Positions 56,551-64,000 of a stretch of 64,000 bases of DNA are shown in pieces. The notes below the pieces were generated by a model. That model saw only the letters and a program-made list of their open reading frames with translations, ran no database searches and was not told the origin of the DNA. The DNA comes from Thiomicrorhabdus indica (GTDB lineage Bacteria > Pseudomonadota > Gammaproteobacteria > Thiomicrospirales > Thiomicrospiraceae). The stretch spans positions 1,116,001 through 1,180,000 of the forward strand of contig NZ_CP033040.1 in the NCBI RefSeq assembly GCF_004293625.1. The letters are read 5' to 3'. The position numbers and the translations under genes were made by a program. Within the stretch, counting starts at the first letter, position 1; every line of letters starts with the position of its first letter.

Positions 56551-58118
56551 TAAAACGGCTCCTGAATGCCTAATTGTTGGCAGAAGTCAGCAATAACGGC
56601 ATCGGTTTGTTTCATTTCTAAATCAATGGTTTTGATTTGCTCGGTGACGGCTTGCAGGTCAATCGGTTCTTCTTCCTCAAAGGTATCGACATAGCGCGGA
56701 ATATTCAGGTTCCAGTCGTTTTCTTTGACTTCGCTTAGTGGTGCGACATGACTGTATTTTTCGATTTCCTCGCGCTTGGAGTAGGTGTTGATAATCTTGT
56801 CGATATGCTCTGGCAAAAGGCGGTTTTGGTTTTTGCCTTTTTCAAAGTCATTCGAGGCATCAATAAACAGTATGTCATCAGGATTCGTACGGCATTTTTT
56901 AAACACCAATACGCAGGTTGGAATAGAGGTGCCATAAAAGATATTGGCAGGCAAACCAATGACTGCATCGAGATAGTTGCGGTCTTCAATCAGGTATTGG
57001 CGAATATGGCCTTCTGCGGCACCACGGAATAAGACGCCGTGCGGCAGTACAACAGCCATGACGCCGTTATCGTCCAAGTGGTGAACCATGTGCTGTACAA
57101 ACGCAAAATCCGCTTTGGTTTTTGGTGCCAGTTTGCCGTATTGCGAAAAACGGTCATCGCTTAAAAACAGTGGATTGGCTGACCAGTGAGCAGAAAATGG
57201 TGGATTGGCGACGATGGCTTCAAAACGTTTATCGGAGTGTTGTGGATGCTCCAAGGTATCGTCTTGCTTAATGTCGAACTGTTTGTAGTTCACATTATGC
57301 AGAATCATATTCATACGAGCCAAGTTGTAGGTGGTACGGTTCAGCTCTTGACCATAGAAATGCCCGACTTCTTTGACTTCTTTCGCCACGCGCAACAGCA
57401 AGGAACCCGAACCACAGGTTGGATCGTAAACGGATTTTAGGTGCGTTTTGCCTTCGGTAACAATACGGCTCAAGATGGTCGCGGCTTGAGCGGGGGTATA
57501 AAATTCGCCGGCTTTTTTACCGGCCCCTGATGCAAATTGTGCAATCAGATATTCGTAAGAATCGCCCAATACATCGGCATCACGGTCCTCTAACATGAAA
57601 TCAATTTTATTCAAACGCGATAGGATTTTGGCAACCAGTTCATTCTTTTGCTTTTCGGTTTTACCCAGCTTGGTCGAGTTGAGATCAAGGTCTTCAAACA
57701 GGTGATCAAAATCGTCTTCGGATTCCGTGCCCATGGTGGAGTGTTCAATATTACGCAGAATGGTTTGCAGATCACCCAAGATAAAGTTATCGGCGGTTTC
57801 GCCTTCTTTGGATGAACCTTTTCTGGCAATGGTCGAAAAGAGTTCTGACGGTTTAAGCATATAACCGAGTTTTTCAATCGCTTCTTCAGCCACCGCTTCA
57901 ACCACTTCTTGGCCTTCTTCAGTGGTTTCATCCACCGATGCATAATCCAAATCTTCATCCAGACTATTCGCGTAGAGGCAGAGCTTCTCAGAAAGGTATT
58001 TGTAGAAGATAAACCCAAGAATGTAATCACGGAACTCATCGGCATTCATTTTGCCGCGTAGATCGTTGGCAATTCCCCATAGCTGCTGTTCTAACAGCTT
58101 CTTCATTTCTTCTGACAT
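56550..58118 (-). CDS. hsdM: Type I restriction-modification methyltransferase subunit
   Basis: A 522-aa N6-adenine methyltransferase. An N-terminal helical HsdM_N domain (LWGIANDLRGKMNADEFRDY) precedes the SAM-binding DPTCGSGSLLLRV and the catalytic NPPF motif (AIVANPPFSAHW). A C-terminal helical region (IDLEMKQTDAVIADFCQQLG) follows. It is first of the hsdM-hsdS pair and appears intact. Confidence 0.95.
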   Translation of the reverse strand: MSEEMKKLLEQQLWGIANDLRGKMNADEFRDYILGFIFYKYLSEKLCLYANSLDEDLDYASVDETTEEGQEVVEAVAEEAIEKLGYMLKPSELFSTIARKGSSKEGETADNFILGDLQTILRNIEHSTMGTESEDDFDHLFEDLDLNSTKLGKTEKQKNELVAKILSRLNKIDFMLEDRDADVLGDSYEYLIAQFASGAGKKAGEFYTPAQAATILSRIVTEGKTHLKSVYDPTCGSGSLLLRVAKEVKEVGHFYGQELNRTTYNLARMNMILHNVNYKQFDIKQDDTLEHPQHSDKRFEAIVANPPFSAHWSANPLFLSDDRFSQYGKLAPKTKADFAFVQHMVHHLDDNGVMAVVLPHGVLFRGAAEGHIRQYLIEDRNYLDAVIGLPANIFYGTSIPTCVLVFKKCRTNPDDILFIDASNDFEKGKNQNRLLPEHIDKIINTYSKREEIEKYSHVAPLSEVKENDWNLNIPRYVDTFEEEEPIDLQAVTEQIKTIDLEMKQTDAVIADFCQQLGIQEPF

Positions 58119-58426
58119 TCTTGAAAACTTTCTCTAGCATAGATAATTAAGCGCGAAATATTAGCATAATAAAGCGTTTGAGAGGCGGTTTTGACGATCT
58201 TAAGCCGGTGGTTAGCAGGTGGAGATTGAATGGATATTGGATGGATATTGGATGGATAGCGAATAGACAAAATATAGAATTCTGTATTGATTTTTTAGGT
58301 TTTTGGTTCTGGTTTTGTGTGCGAACTTGCATCAGTCGTAGTCGTGCAAATTACTTGAATTAATAAAAGTGAGTTGCTGTTCGCGACTGTTGTTTGTCAG
58401 TGTGACTCTAATTCAATTTAATCACT
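58119..58426 (-). other. Intergenic region with short tandem repeat upstream of hsdM
   Basis: A 308-bp gap between divergent neighbours. An 11-mer ATGGATATTGG occurs at 58230-58240 and 58241-58251, with a partial third copy. It probably holds the hsdM promoter, which I cannot place. Small ORFs here are on both strands and overlap each other, so none is supported. Confidence 0.6.
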
Positions 58427-59065
58427 TTAATCAATCGCTCCAAAGTCTTTCATTTTTTCTGCAAGTGTTTGTGCGAGCAGTCTGTAGCCGTTTTCGTTAA
58501 AGTGCACATAGTCGGATTTCATGGATGGGCGTAGAAGGAGGCTTGGAATAATTTCATCTTCCAGTGGAATTTTGAATTCGTCGGCAAGTGTGTCGAAAAT
58601 TTCATGTGAACCGGCAAAGAGTTTTTTGGGTGGCACACCAACCAAGAGCACGTCAATATTTCTGCTTTTGGCTTCTAATATCATTAATCTGAGGTTTTCA
58701 AGAGTTTTACCGGCCGGTATATTTCGTAAAAAGTCGTTACCACCTTCCATGAGGATGACTAATTTGGGCGAGTGTTCATTTAATACTTCTGCAAATCGTT
58801 GTAAGCCTTCAGCGGTTGTTTCTCCTGAAATGCCTGCATTGATGACCGGCCGGTTAAGTATTTGACTTAAAACTGCAGGATAGCTGTGTGTTTTCTTAAC
58901 ACCGTAACCAGCGGTTAGACTGTCACCAAAGGCAAGAATTTTGTCGTCAGCTTCCAAAGGTTGGAGTTCAGGGTTGCTACAGGCGCTCAGTAATAAACCC
59001 AGCACTAAAACTAAGACTAGATAGCTTTTGTGCTGCAAACTTTTTATGTTTTGAAAATATGACAT
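58427..59065 (-). CDS. GDSL-type esterase/lysophospholipase lipoprotein (TesA-like)
   Basis: A 212-aa SGNH hydrolase. A signal segment with lipobox LLSAC (Cys29) suggests a lipoprotein. Block I is AFGDSLTAGYGV with Ser49, GGND marks block III, and the catalytic Asp185/His188 are in SDYVHFN. The family hydrolyses acyl-CoA, lysophospholipids or aryl esters. Two iterated palindromes are read as Arg-Pro-Val (72-74) and Pro-Ala-Gly (117-119). It is a single gene. Confidence 0.88.
   Translation of the reverse strand: MSYFQNIKSLQHKSYLVLVLVLGLLLSACSNPELQPLEADDKILAFGDSLTAGYGVKKTHSYPAVLSQILNRPVINAGISGETTAEGLQRFAEVLNEHSPKLVILMEGGNDFLRNIPAGKTLENLRLMILEAKSRNIDVLLVGVPPKKLFAGSHEIFDTLADEFKIPLEDEIIPSLLLRPSMKSDYVHFNENGYRLLAQTLAEKMKDFGAID
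58709..58718. repeat. Iterated palindrome, copy 21 (in esterase gene)
   Basis: Exact ACCGGCCGGT, read as Pro-Ala-Gly in NIPAGKT. Confidence 0.95.
58845..58854. repeat. Iterated palindrome, copy 22 (in esterase gene)
   Basis: Exact ACCGGCCGGT, read as Arg-Pro-Val in LNRPVIN, 136 bp from copy 21. Confidence 0.95.
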
Positions 59066-59252
59066 AAATTCTCCTTAAGTTTCAGAAGTCTAGCCGATAA
59101 ATGTATTGTTGAATAGAGTTAATAGGTGTGTAAAGCACTGATACAAATTGACCGTCAACCGACTCCACAAGGGAAACGTTTAAGTGATCAATGCTTGAAC
59201 ATGTGGTGGAGAAGGCAAGCAATAAGCATTAGCCTGTAAAATATAATACCCA

Positions 59253-59277
59253 TCACTCCCGTTTTTCTAAGGAGTGA
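59253..59277 (+). promoter_or_regulatory. Hairpin enclosing the ribosome-binding site of the 59281 gene
   Basis: TCACTCC (59253-59259) is complementary to GGAGTGA (59271-59277), which is the Shine-Dalgarno sequence 3 bp before the ATG. When folded it would hide the site, so translational control is possible. Confidence 0.55.
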
Positions 59278-59280
59278 ATT

Positions 59281-60498
59281 ATGAAAATTTTAGACCAGAA
59301 TTTACAATTGAGCTCTCAAACTCAATTTCATCAACGCAGTGAGCTTTCCCAAGGTTCTGAAAAATATTTGGGAGGTCAGCTTGTATCCCGACAAGGCGAA
59401 CACGCTTTAACGCAAACGTCAAACGTGCAAACCCATTCTGTTGGTGCCAATGGTTCAAGAGACTTTCAATCCAGTCATCAATCCAAACTTGCCGATAAGT
59501 TTGCCGAATCCTATTCACCCACTCAAAATTCAAACCGAGTTGTTTGGTTTTCAAATTCATTAGAGGGGGCTTGGAATCGGTTTGTTGCGCCAAATTTACA
59601 AACCCAAAATGTTGATCAGCAAACCACGCCAATGCCAGAACATTTACTGAAAATGGTCGAAGTGATTGAGAATATGATGGAACGTTTGACAGGACAGTCT
59701 TATCGTTTGCAAATTTATGGATATGAGCGTGGAGAACCGGAACAATCAAGAGGAGAGTCTTCTTTTCGGACTTTTGATGGTAGGAGTTTGTTTGTTCAAA
59801 CAGGAAAGGTTGGGCAAGCGAATTTTGAAGGTGTCGACGGCGAACGCATTTATCGGAATAGCCAGTATTTAGAACAAGAAAAGATGAATTTTGCTGCCAG
59901 CGGCCAAGTTTCCACAGAAGATGGACGGCAGATTTCATTTGATTTTTCTTCCAGCGTGAGCCGAGAGTTTCAGACTCAAGCAAGCTTTGAAATGTCAAAA
60001 GGGTTGGTTGTGACAGATCCGCTTGTGGTGAATTTTGGTGGTCAGAATGCACAACTGACTTTAGATAAAATCGATTTTGATTTGGACTCTGATGGTGAGA
60101 AAGATTCGATTAACTTTGTTAAAGAAGGTTCGGGTTTTCTTGCGCTAGACAAAAATGGCAATGGAATAATTGATAATGGGTCTGAATTGTTTGGCCCAGA
60201 ATCAGGCAATGGTTTTCAGGACTTAGCCGCTTATGATGAAGACGGTAACGGTTGGATTGATGAAAATGATTCGGTCTTTGCGCAATTAAAGTTATGGCAC
60301 CAAGATAGTAATGGCTTGCAACATTTAGACGGGTTGTTGGAATTAAATGTTGGGGCAATAGCGTTACAGAATGTTGAGAGTGAGTTTACTTATAAAGATG
60401 ATCAAAATAACGCGCAGGCTCAGATACGAGCGTCTTCGGTATTTTTGAAAGAGGATGGCGGAGTGGGTTCTGTTCAACAAATTGACTTGGTGATTTAA
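59281..60498 (+). CDS. Acidic protein with EF-hand-like calcium loops, unknown function
   Basis: A 405-aa protein not recognised as a named family. The N-terminal 150 residues are Gln/Ser-rich and look disordered (QTSNVQTHSVGANGS). The C-terminal part carries Dx(D/N)xDG-type loops (DFDLDSDGEKD, DKNGNGIIDNGSELFG, DEDGNGWIDEND and HQDSNGLQHLDG), which resemble calcium-binding EF-hand-like repeats of secreted adhesins. There is no signal peptide, so either it is cytosolic or it uses a signal-less route. Start ATG 59281 with AAGGAG. It is followed by a bidirectional terminator. Confidence 0.75.
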   Translation: MKILDQNLQLSSQTQFHQRSELSQGSEKYLGGQLVSRQGEHALTQTSNVQTHSVGANGSRDFQSSHQSKLADKFAESYSPTQNSNRVVWFSNSLEGAWNRFVAPNLQTQNVDQQTTPMPEHLLKMVEVIENMMERLTGQSYRLQIYGYERGEPEQSRGESSFRTFDGRSLFVQTGKVGQANFEGVDGERIYRNSQYLEQEKMNFAASGQVSTEDGRQISFDFSSSVSREFQTQASFEMSKGLVVTDPLVVNFGGQNAQLTLDKIDFDLDSDGEKDSINFVKEGSGFLALDKNGNGIIDNGSELFGPESGNGFQDLAAYDEDGNGWIDENDSVFAQLKLWHQDSNGLQHLDGLLELNVGAIALQNVESEFTYKDDQNNAQAQIRASSVFLKEDGGVGSVQQIDLVI

Positions 60499-60565
60499 GG
60501 TAATTGTCAGAAAGTTTCATTCGAACATTAATCTAGATCAGATTTCTAGATTAGGTTGAGAGGTG

Positions 60566-60600
60566 AAAAAGGGTTTGCTTTAAGGTTGCAAACCCTTTTT
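60566..60600. terminator. Bidirectional terminator
   Basis: AAAAAGGGTTTGC (60566-60578) pairs with GCAAACCCTTTTT (60588-60600). It serves the convergent 59281 and 60624 genes. Confidence 0.9.
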
Positions 60601-60623
60601 GATTTGAAACTTCCTGCTATAAA

Positions 60624-61067
60624 TTAGTAGCTTAGGTTTTGGAAGTTTTTATTCAGAAGTCCTGCGGCGACATTTGCAGGTTTAGCAACCTGAATACCAT
60701 CAATTAGATCTTCAGGTGTTTTCCCCGCGTTTGGCAGATAAAGTGGACAAACTTCCACTTTTGCGCCCATTCCCATGATTTTTTTCAACATCATGCTTGG
60801 AGAGACATTTTTTGGCTTCAATTTTGGTGTTTCAGTTGTTTTTAGCGCTAAATCACCGGCCGGTCCACATAGAGTCATGTGAACTTTCTTACCATGCTTT
60901 TTCAGTGTTTGTGTTGAAAGTACCATTGCCATTAGCTGTGTTTGGTGGCTGTCAGAAGTCACCACAACGTTTAATCCTTCAGCCATATTGTCTGCATAAG
61001 CTTGATTCATTCCCAATGCACCAACCAACATAGAACCCAAAACTGCTTTTTTCAAAATTGCTTTCAT
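60624..61067 (-). CDS. Secreted DsrE-like protein
   Basis: A 147-aa protein with an N-terminal signal peptide (MKAILKKAVLGSMLVGALG; cleavage after AYA near residue 25). The mature part follows the DsrE/DsrF fold (LNVVVTSDSHQTQLMAMVLS; GMGAKVEVCPLYLPNAG). It has two cysteines (LCGPAG and EVCPLY). DsrE-like proteins handle sulfur in sulfur oxidisers, and the SQR-like gene upstream supports that. Iterated-palindrome copy 23 is read Gly-Pro-Ala-Gly. Confidence 0.78.
   Translation of the reverse strand: MKAILKKAVLGSMLVGALGMNQAYADNMAEGLNVVVTSDSHQTQLMAMVLSTQTLKKHGKKVHMTLCGPAGDLALKTTETPKLKPKNVSPSMMLKKIMGMGAKVEVCPLYLPNAGKTPEDLIDGIQVAKPANVAAGLLNKNFQNLSY
60855..60864. repeat. Iterated palindrome, copy 23 (in DsrE-like gene)
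   Basis: Exact ACCGGCCGGT, read as Pro-Ala-Gly next to a cysteine (CGPAGD). Confidence 0.95.
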
Positions 61068-61333
61068 TTTAATTCCTTACAAATAATATTGTATTAAAGT
61101 GTTTATTTAAGTGACGAATAATACTCTATAAGAAAAAGTTATGAATGTAGAGGGTAATTTTATTATGAGAATGGATAAATAAAATTTATACCCTGTGGTG
61201 AAGGTATGTTTGGGATGATTTTAATAAGATGAAAATGTTGGTGTGTTGCACAATGCCGATGACTTAAGAATAAAGATTGCCACTAAGTGAATCGCATTGT
61301 GCAATGGCTGGCTTTGACTGTTTTGGGAGGGTG

Positions 61334-62470
61334 CTAGCGATATTGACGAAGATACCAGCCTTCAAAAAAACGTTTTGCATAATGCAATAAACGACAAGGA
61401 GGCAAGAGGGTGGTACTTTTTTCTGTTCGTTTAATTAGAATTCCATGCTTAAGCGTGTCCACAATACAAATTAATTCATGGAAAATTTCTTCTAATTCAG
61501 AGTCCTGCGCACTTGGATTTTTTAACAATCGAACCGCATTAATGGCAGCGACTTTGGCTTGAATATCTGCGGCATGTGCTTGTTTTGCTTGCCAGTCAGG
61601 GCCAGGAAATGAGCCTGCATCGCCTGCAACATAGACGTGTTCAAATCCTTCGACTCTACCTTGTAAATCGGCTTTAATCATGCCGCCTTCAGAAATCGGG
61701 AACTCTGTATTTGGCAACCATGCTGGCCCTGTCATTCCCGGCATAAATAGCGTTAGGTCGGATTGAAATTCTTCGCCTTCGGTTATTACTGAGTTTTCAG
61801 TAAATCCTTTCATTTTATGGCCGAGTTTGGTTTGGATTCCCTTTTTAGTCATCATTTCAGTTAGTTTTTCAGGAACTTTTGCTCCCAAACGTTTTCCCGG
61901 TTCTGGTGCAGGGTTGAAGAATACTAAATCGAATTTATTACGACGGCCTTGTTTACGTAGCAAGTTATCGATACCAAACAGAAATTCAAACATAGGGCCA
62001 CCACGCATGGCAGAAGGCTCTTTTGGATTACCGCCAAAGCCGATGGCAATGGTTCCACCGTCCATGGATTGCAATTTTTCTCGAATTTTTTCACCGGCGG
62101 CAATCCCTTCACAAGGCGTGATGATGTGCTCAATACCTGGTAATTTTTTAATAAAACGGCCTCCACTGGCAATGATTAAGGCATCATTTTCAACCATACC
62201 GGAGGAGGTTTGAACTTTACGACCTCCATCGCTGACGCCTTCAACTTGTCCAGCAATGAAATTGACTTTCATTTTTTTAAAGAAATTCTTCAGGTCGACG
62301 CGTAAATCATCTGCTTTACGGAGACCCGAAGGGAGCCAAATCAAACTCGGTAGATAGACAAGCTCATCTTTGGGCGCAATCACAGTGATTTCAACACTAT
62401 GCGATTCTTTACGAAGGTTTTTTATGGCGGTCAACGCTGCAAACCCAGCGCCTAGAACAGTGACTTTCAT
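61334..62470 (-). CDS. SQR-like FAD-dependent oxidoreductase
   Basis: A 378-aa two-dinucleotide-fold flavoprotein. FAD-binding GAGFAALTAIKNLRKES at the N-terminus, a second GFGGNPKEPS and VYVAGDAGSFPGP near 290 match the NDH-2/sulfide:quinone oxidoreductase superfamily. The three cysteines (about 120, 333 and 357) include one in CIVDTLKHG, an SQR-like motif. The C-terminal HYAKRFFEGWYLRQYR is amphipathic and probably membrane-associating. It likely oxidises a sulfur species and reduces quinone; the exact SQR type is not certain. Confidence 0.8.
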   Translation of the reverse strand: MKVTVLGAGFAALTAIKNLRKESHSVEITVIAPKDELVYLPSLIWLPSGLRKADDLRVDLKNFFKKMKVNFIAGQVEGVSDGGRKVQTSSGMVENDALIIASGGRFIKKLPGIEHIITPCEGIAAGEKIREKLQSMDGGTIAIGFGGNPKEPSAMRGGPMFEFLFGIDNLLRKQGRRNKFDLVFFNPAPEPGKRLGAKVPEKLTEMMTKKGIQTKLGHKMKGFTENSVITEGEEFQSDLTLFMPGMTGPAWLPNTEFPISEGGMIKADLQGRVEGFEHVYVAGDAGSFPGPDWQAKQAHAADIQAKVAAINAVRLLKNPSAQDSELEEIFHELICIVDTLKHGILIKRTEKSTTLLPPCRLLHYAKRFFEGWYLRQYR

Positions 62471-62903
62471 GATGAATCCTTTTATAAAAGTTAGTGATGC
62501 AAGTATAAGTGTTATCTATTTAAAAGCCAGCTTAGCACCCACAAACTTGCAATGAAGTTTTTTATTGCGGCAGATAAAATTGTCTTTAGTTTAGGGAACC
62601 TATTATTGAATCAGAGGTTTCTTACAGAGGTTTTTTAGGTTTTGAATGACCTTGAAGCTTTGGACTCTCAAAATTCATGCGTGACATTGTCAGCAATTTT
62701 TCGGATGCATGTCTTAACTGTAATTAACTTCCTAGGCCTTTTTATTGAGCTTTCAATTGTTTATTGGTTTTTTAGTGGCATTGCTGCAAATTGCCTATGA
62801 AGCCGTCTAGAATAATGCAGATTCTGCTTTTCTAGTTATTCAGAATCGACTAGTTAGGCGATGAAGAGTAATTTTGCCAAAAAGTTATGATTAAGAGGGC
62901 GCG
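62471..62903. other. Intergenic region between SQR-like gene and cobU
   Basis: A 433-bp gap between divergent genes. It holds a decayed MITE end (62591-62624). A two-stem inverted repeat, CTAGAA (62807-62812) with TTCTAG (62830-62835) around GCAG/CTGC, is also present. I looked for a cobalamin riboswitch before cobU and saw no B12-box consensus. No gene is supported here. Confidence 0.6.
62591..62624. repeat. Decayed copy of the MITE end hairpin
   Basis: TTAGGGAACCT followed by a short loop and AATCAGAGGTTTCTTA. It matches the bare hairpin at 27235 with several substitutions, so it is an older relic. Confidence 0.6.
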
Positions 62904-63524
62904 TTGGTCAAAGTGGTTACACAAATAAGAGATATTCAATTGCAGGCTGAGATGAAACACTTAGTTCTAGGCGGTGCTCGTTCTGGAAAAAGTGCATTTG
63001 CAGAGTCAATGTTGTTAGATTGGCAAAAAATTTCAGGTGGTCGTGTTGTTTATATTGCGACCTCCAATCATAGAAATGATGCTGAGATGTTAAAGCGTGT
63101 CGAGCATCATAAATCTTACCGGCCGGTGGATTGGGAAACGATTGAAGAGCCTATTTATTTGGCGGAAGCGTTAAAAAGTGTCTGCGTAGACCTCTCGCAA
63201 GAACAAATGATACATAACGAATCTATTTTGGATGCTCCTGTTGCGGTCATTGTCGATTGTTTAACCTTATGGATGCTCAATATCATTGAAGCCGATTGTC
63301 GAAAACAGCAAACAGAGCAGTTGTTGCAAACATTAAAACACTTGAGATGCCCTGTGGTTTTGGTGAGTAATGAAGTGGGATTGGGCGTTGTGCCAATGGG
63401 AAAACTCAGTCGTGAATTTGTCGATGAGATTGGACGGCTTCATCAAGCGATTGCAGCGCAAGTGGAGGCTGTAACTTTCGTGACAGCGGGTTTACCGATG
63501 TCTTTAAAATCCCCTTTGAAGTAA
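62904..63524 (+). CDS. cobU: Bifunctional adenosylcobinamide kinase/guanylyltransferase
   Basis: About 190-206 aa enzyme phosphorylating adenosylcobinamide and attaching GMP in cobalamin nucleotide-loop assembly. The P-loop is GGARSGKSAFAE, and DCLTLWMLN and VSNEVGLGVVPMGKLSREF are family-specific. The TTG at 62904 has GAGGG upstream, but the ATG at 62952 matches the usual N-terminus (MKHLVLGGARSGKS) and may be the real start. Palindrome copy 24 is read Arg-Pro-Val (SYRPVDW). It precedes cobT by 14 bp. Confidence 0.92.
   Translation: MVKVVTQIRDIQLQAEMKHLVLGGARSGKSAFAESMLLDWQKISGGRVVYIATSNHRNDAEMLKRVEHHKSYRPVDWETIEEPIYLAEALKSVCVDLSQEQMIHNESILDAPVAVIVDCLTLWMLNIIEADCRKQQTEQLLQTLKHLRCPVVLVSNEVGLGVVPMGKLSREFVDEIGRLHQAIAAQVEAVTFVTAGLPMSLKSPLK
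63118..63127. repeat. Iterated palindrome, copy 24 (in cobU)
   Basis: Exact ACCGGCCGGT, read as Arg-Pro-Val. Confidence 0.95.
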
Positions 63525-63538
63525 AAAAAGGAATTTGA

Positions 63539-64000
63539 GTGAATAGTTCATTGAAGATAGAAGCATTATTTTGCGCGAATCAGGCGTTAGATGAAGAGGC
63601 GTTAAGCGCGGCCTATTTGCATCAACAGCAACTGACGAAACCAGAAAGGGCATTAGGTCGGCTGGAAGAGATGGCATTGCGACTGGCGAGTTGCCAAAAA
63701 ACTGCGCACCCAGACATAAAAAAACCTTGGGTCTCGGTGTTTGCCGCTGATCATGGCATTGCTGTTGAAGGCGTGTCAGCGTATCCACAAGTTGTGACTC
63801 AGGAAATGGTGAAAAATTTCAGTCGAGGTGGTGCGGCGGTGAGTGTGTTAGCGAATTTTTCTCATGCAAAATTCGAAGTGATTGATGTAGGGGTGCTCGA
63901 AGATTTAGCGCCACTTGAGCATATGGTGTCTGCTCGAGTTGCTTCAGGTACGCAAAACTTTTTACACCATCCTGCTATGACATCTGAGCAATGTTTGGAG
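63539..64000 (+). CDS. cobT: Nicotinate-nucleotide-dimethylbenzimidazole phosphoribosyltransferase (3'-truncated by window edge)
   Basis: An open frame from GTG 63539 to the window end (154 codons). AAAAAGGAA gives a good ribosome-binding site 5-6 bp upstream. The sequence FAADHGIAVEGVSAYPQVVT and MVKNFSRGGAAVSVLA is the CobT signature. The enzyme makes alpha-ribazole phosphate for the lower ligand of cobalamin. The gene directly follows cobU, the usual order. Confidence 0.92.
   Translation, partial: MNSSLKIEALFCANQALDEEALSAAYLHQQQLTKPERALGRLEEMALRLASCQKTAHPDIKKPWVSVFAADHGIAVEGVSAYPQVVTQEMVKNFSRGGAAVSVLANFSHAKFEVIDVGVLEDLAPLEHMVSARVASGTQNFLHHPAMTSEQCLE

Noticed and set aside
58147-58363. Overlapping small ORFs upstream of hsdM
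   Set aside because: Opposite-strand mirror ORFs spanning a tandem repeat, with no ribosome-binding sites or homologous features.
62471-62903. Possible cobalamin riboswitch before cobU
   Set aside because: No B12-box consensus or expected secondary structure was visible.

Overview
The window reads as chromosome of an AT-leaning gammaproteobacterium. The order mutL-miaA-hfq-hflX-hflK-hflC-DUF2065-hisZ-purA, a complete rnfABCDGE-nth block, an mnmA-hflD pair and a nuoKLMN tail all point there. A sulfide:quinone-oxidoreductase-like flavoprotein beside a secreted DsrE-like protein fits a sulfur-oxidising relative of Thiomicrospira/Hydrogenovibrio. That placement is inference, because no rRNA is present.

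Layout. 1-5.7 kb: end of the complex I operon (nuoK partial, nuoL, nuoM, nuoN) and a DUF2818 membrane protein. 5.8-6.1 kb: a 356-bp structured repeat with 16-bp inverted ends. 6.2-15 kb (+): a HelD-like helicase, a DUF3581 protein, glnS, a DUF3010 protein and a hybrid histidine kinase with a CxxCH sensor domain. 15-28.4 kb (-): RNase HI, GNAT and DUF1841 genes, nth, rnfEGDCBA, metG, an NfeD/SPFH pair and an Mrp-type ATPase. 28.5-38.8 kb (+): the mutL-to-purA superoperon. 38.9-47.4 kb: a CheY-like regulator, ppiD, an IS3-family element, a chemoreceptor, a cupin, hflD, mnmA and a pseudouridine synthase. 47.5-49.9 kb: a second MITE-like element, a bile-acid/Na+ symporter-family transporter, an exported protein and greB. 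49.9-58.1 kb (-): a type I restriction-modification locus. Between hsdS and hsdR it carries a Phd/RelE-type toxin-antitoxin pair, a HipA-like kinase gene broken by an amber codon, its DUF3037 partner, and a decayed second copy of the DUF3037 5' end. 58.4-64 kb: a GDSL lipoprotein esterase, a large acidic protein with EF-hand-like loops, the DsrE-like and SQR-like genes, cobU and the start of cobT.

The most unusual signal crosses all of these regions. The perfect 10-bp palindrome ACCGGCCGGT occurs 24 times by hand count in 64 kb, where about 0.06 copies are expected with equal base frequencies. Sixteen copies lie in genes, mostly read as Pro-Ala-Gly in tails, linkers and signal regions. Eight are intergenic, and two pairs there form hairpins, one of them a likely terminator. 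It behaves like a highly iterated palindrome (cf. cyanobacterial HIP1) or an uptake-sequence-like repeat. It is almost absent from the restriction island and absent from the IS element.

No tRNA, rRNA or CRISPR array was seen. All coordinates, counts and motif positions were read by eye. Family names rest on motif recognition, not on database searches.
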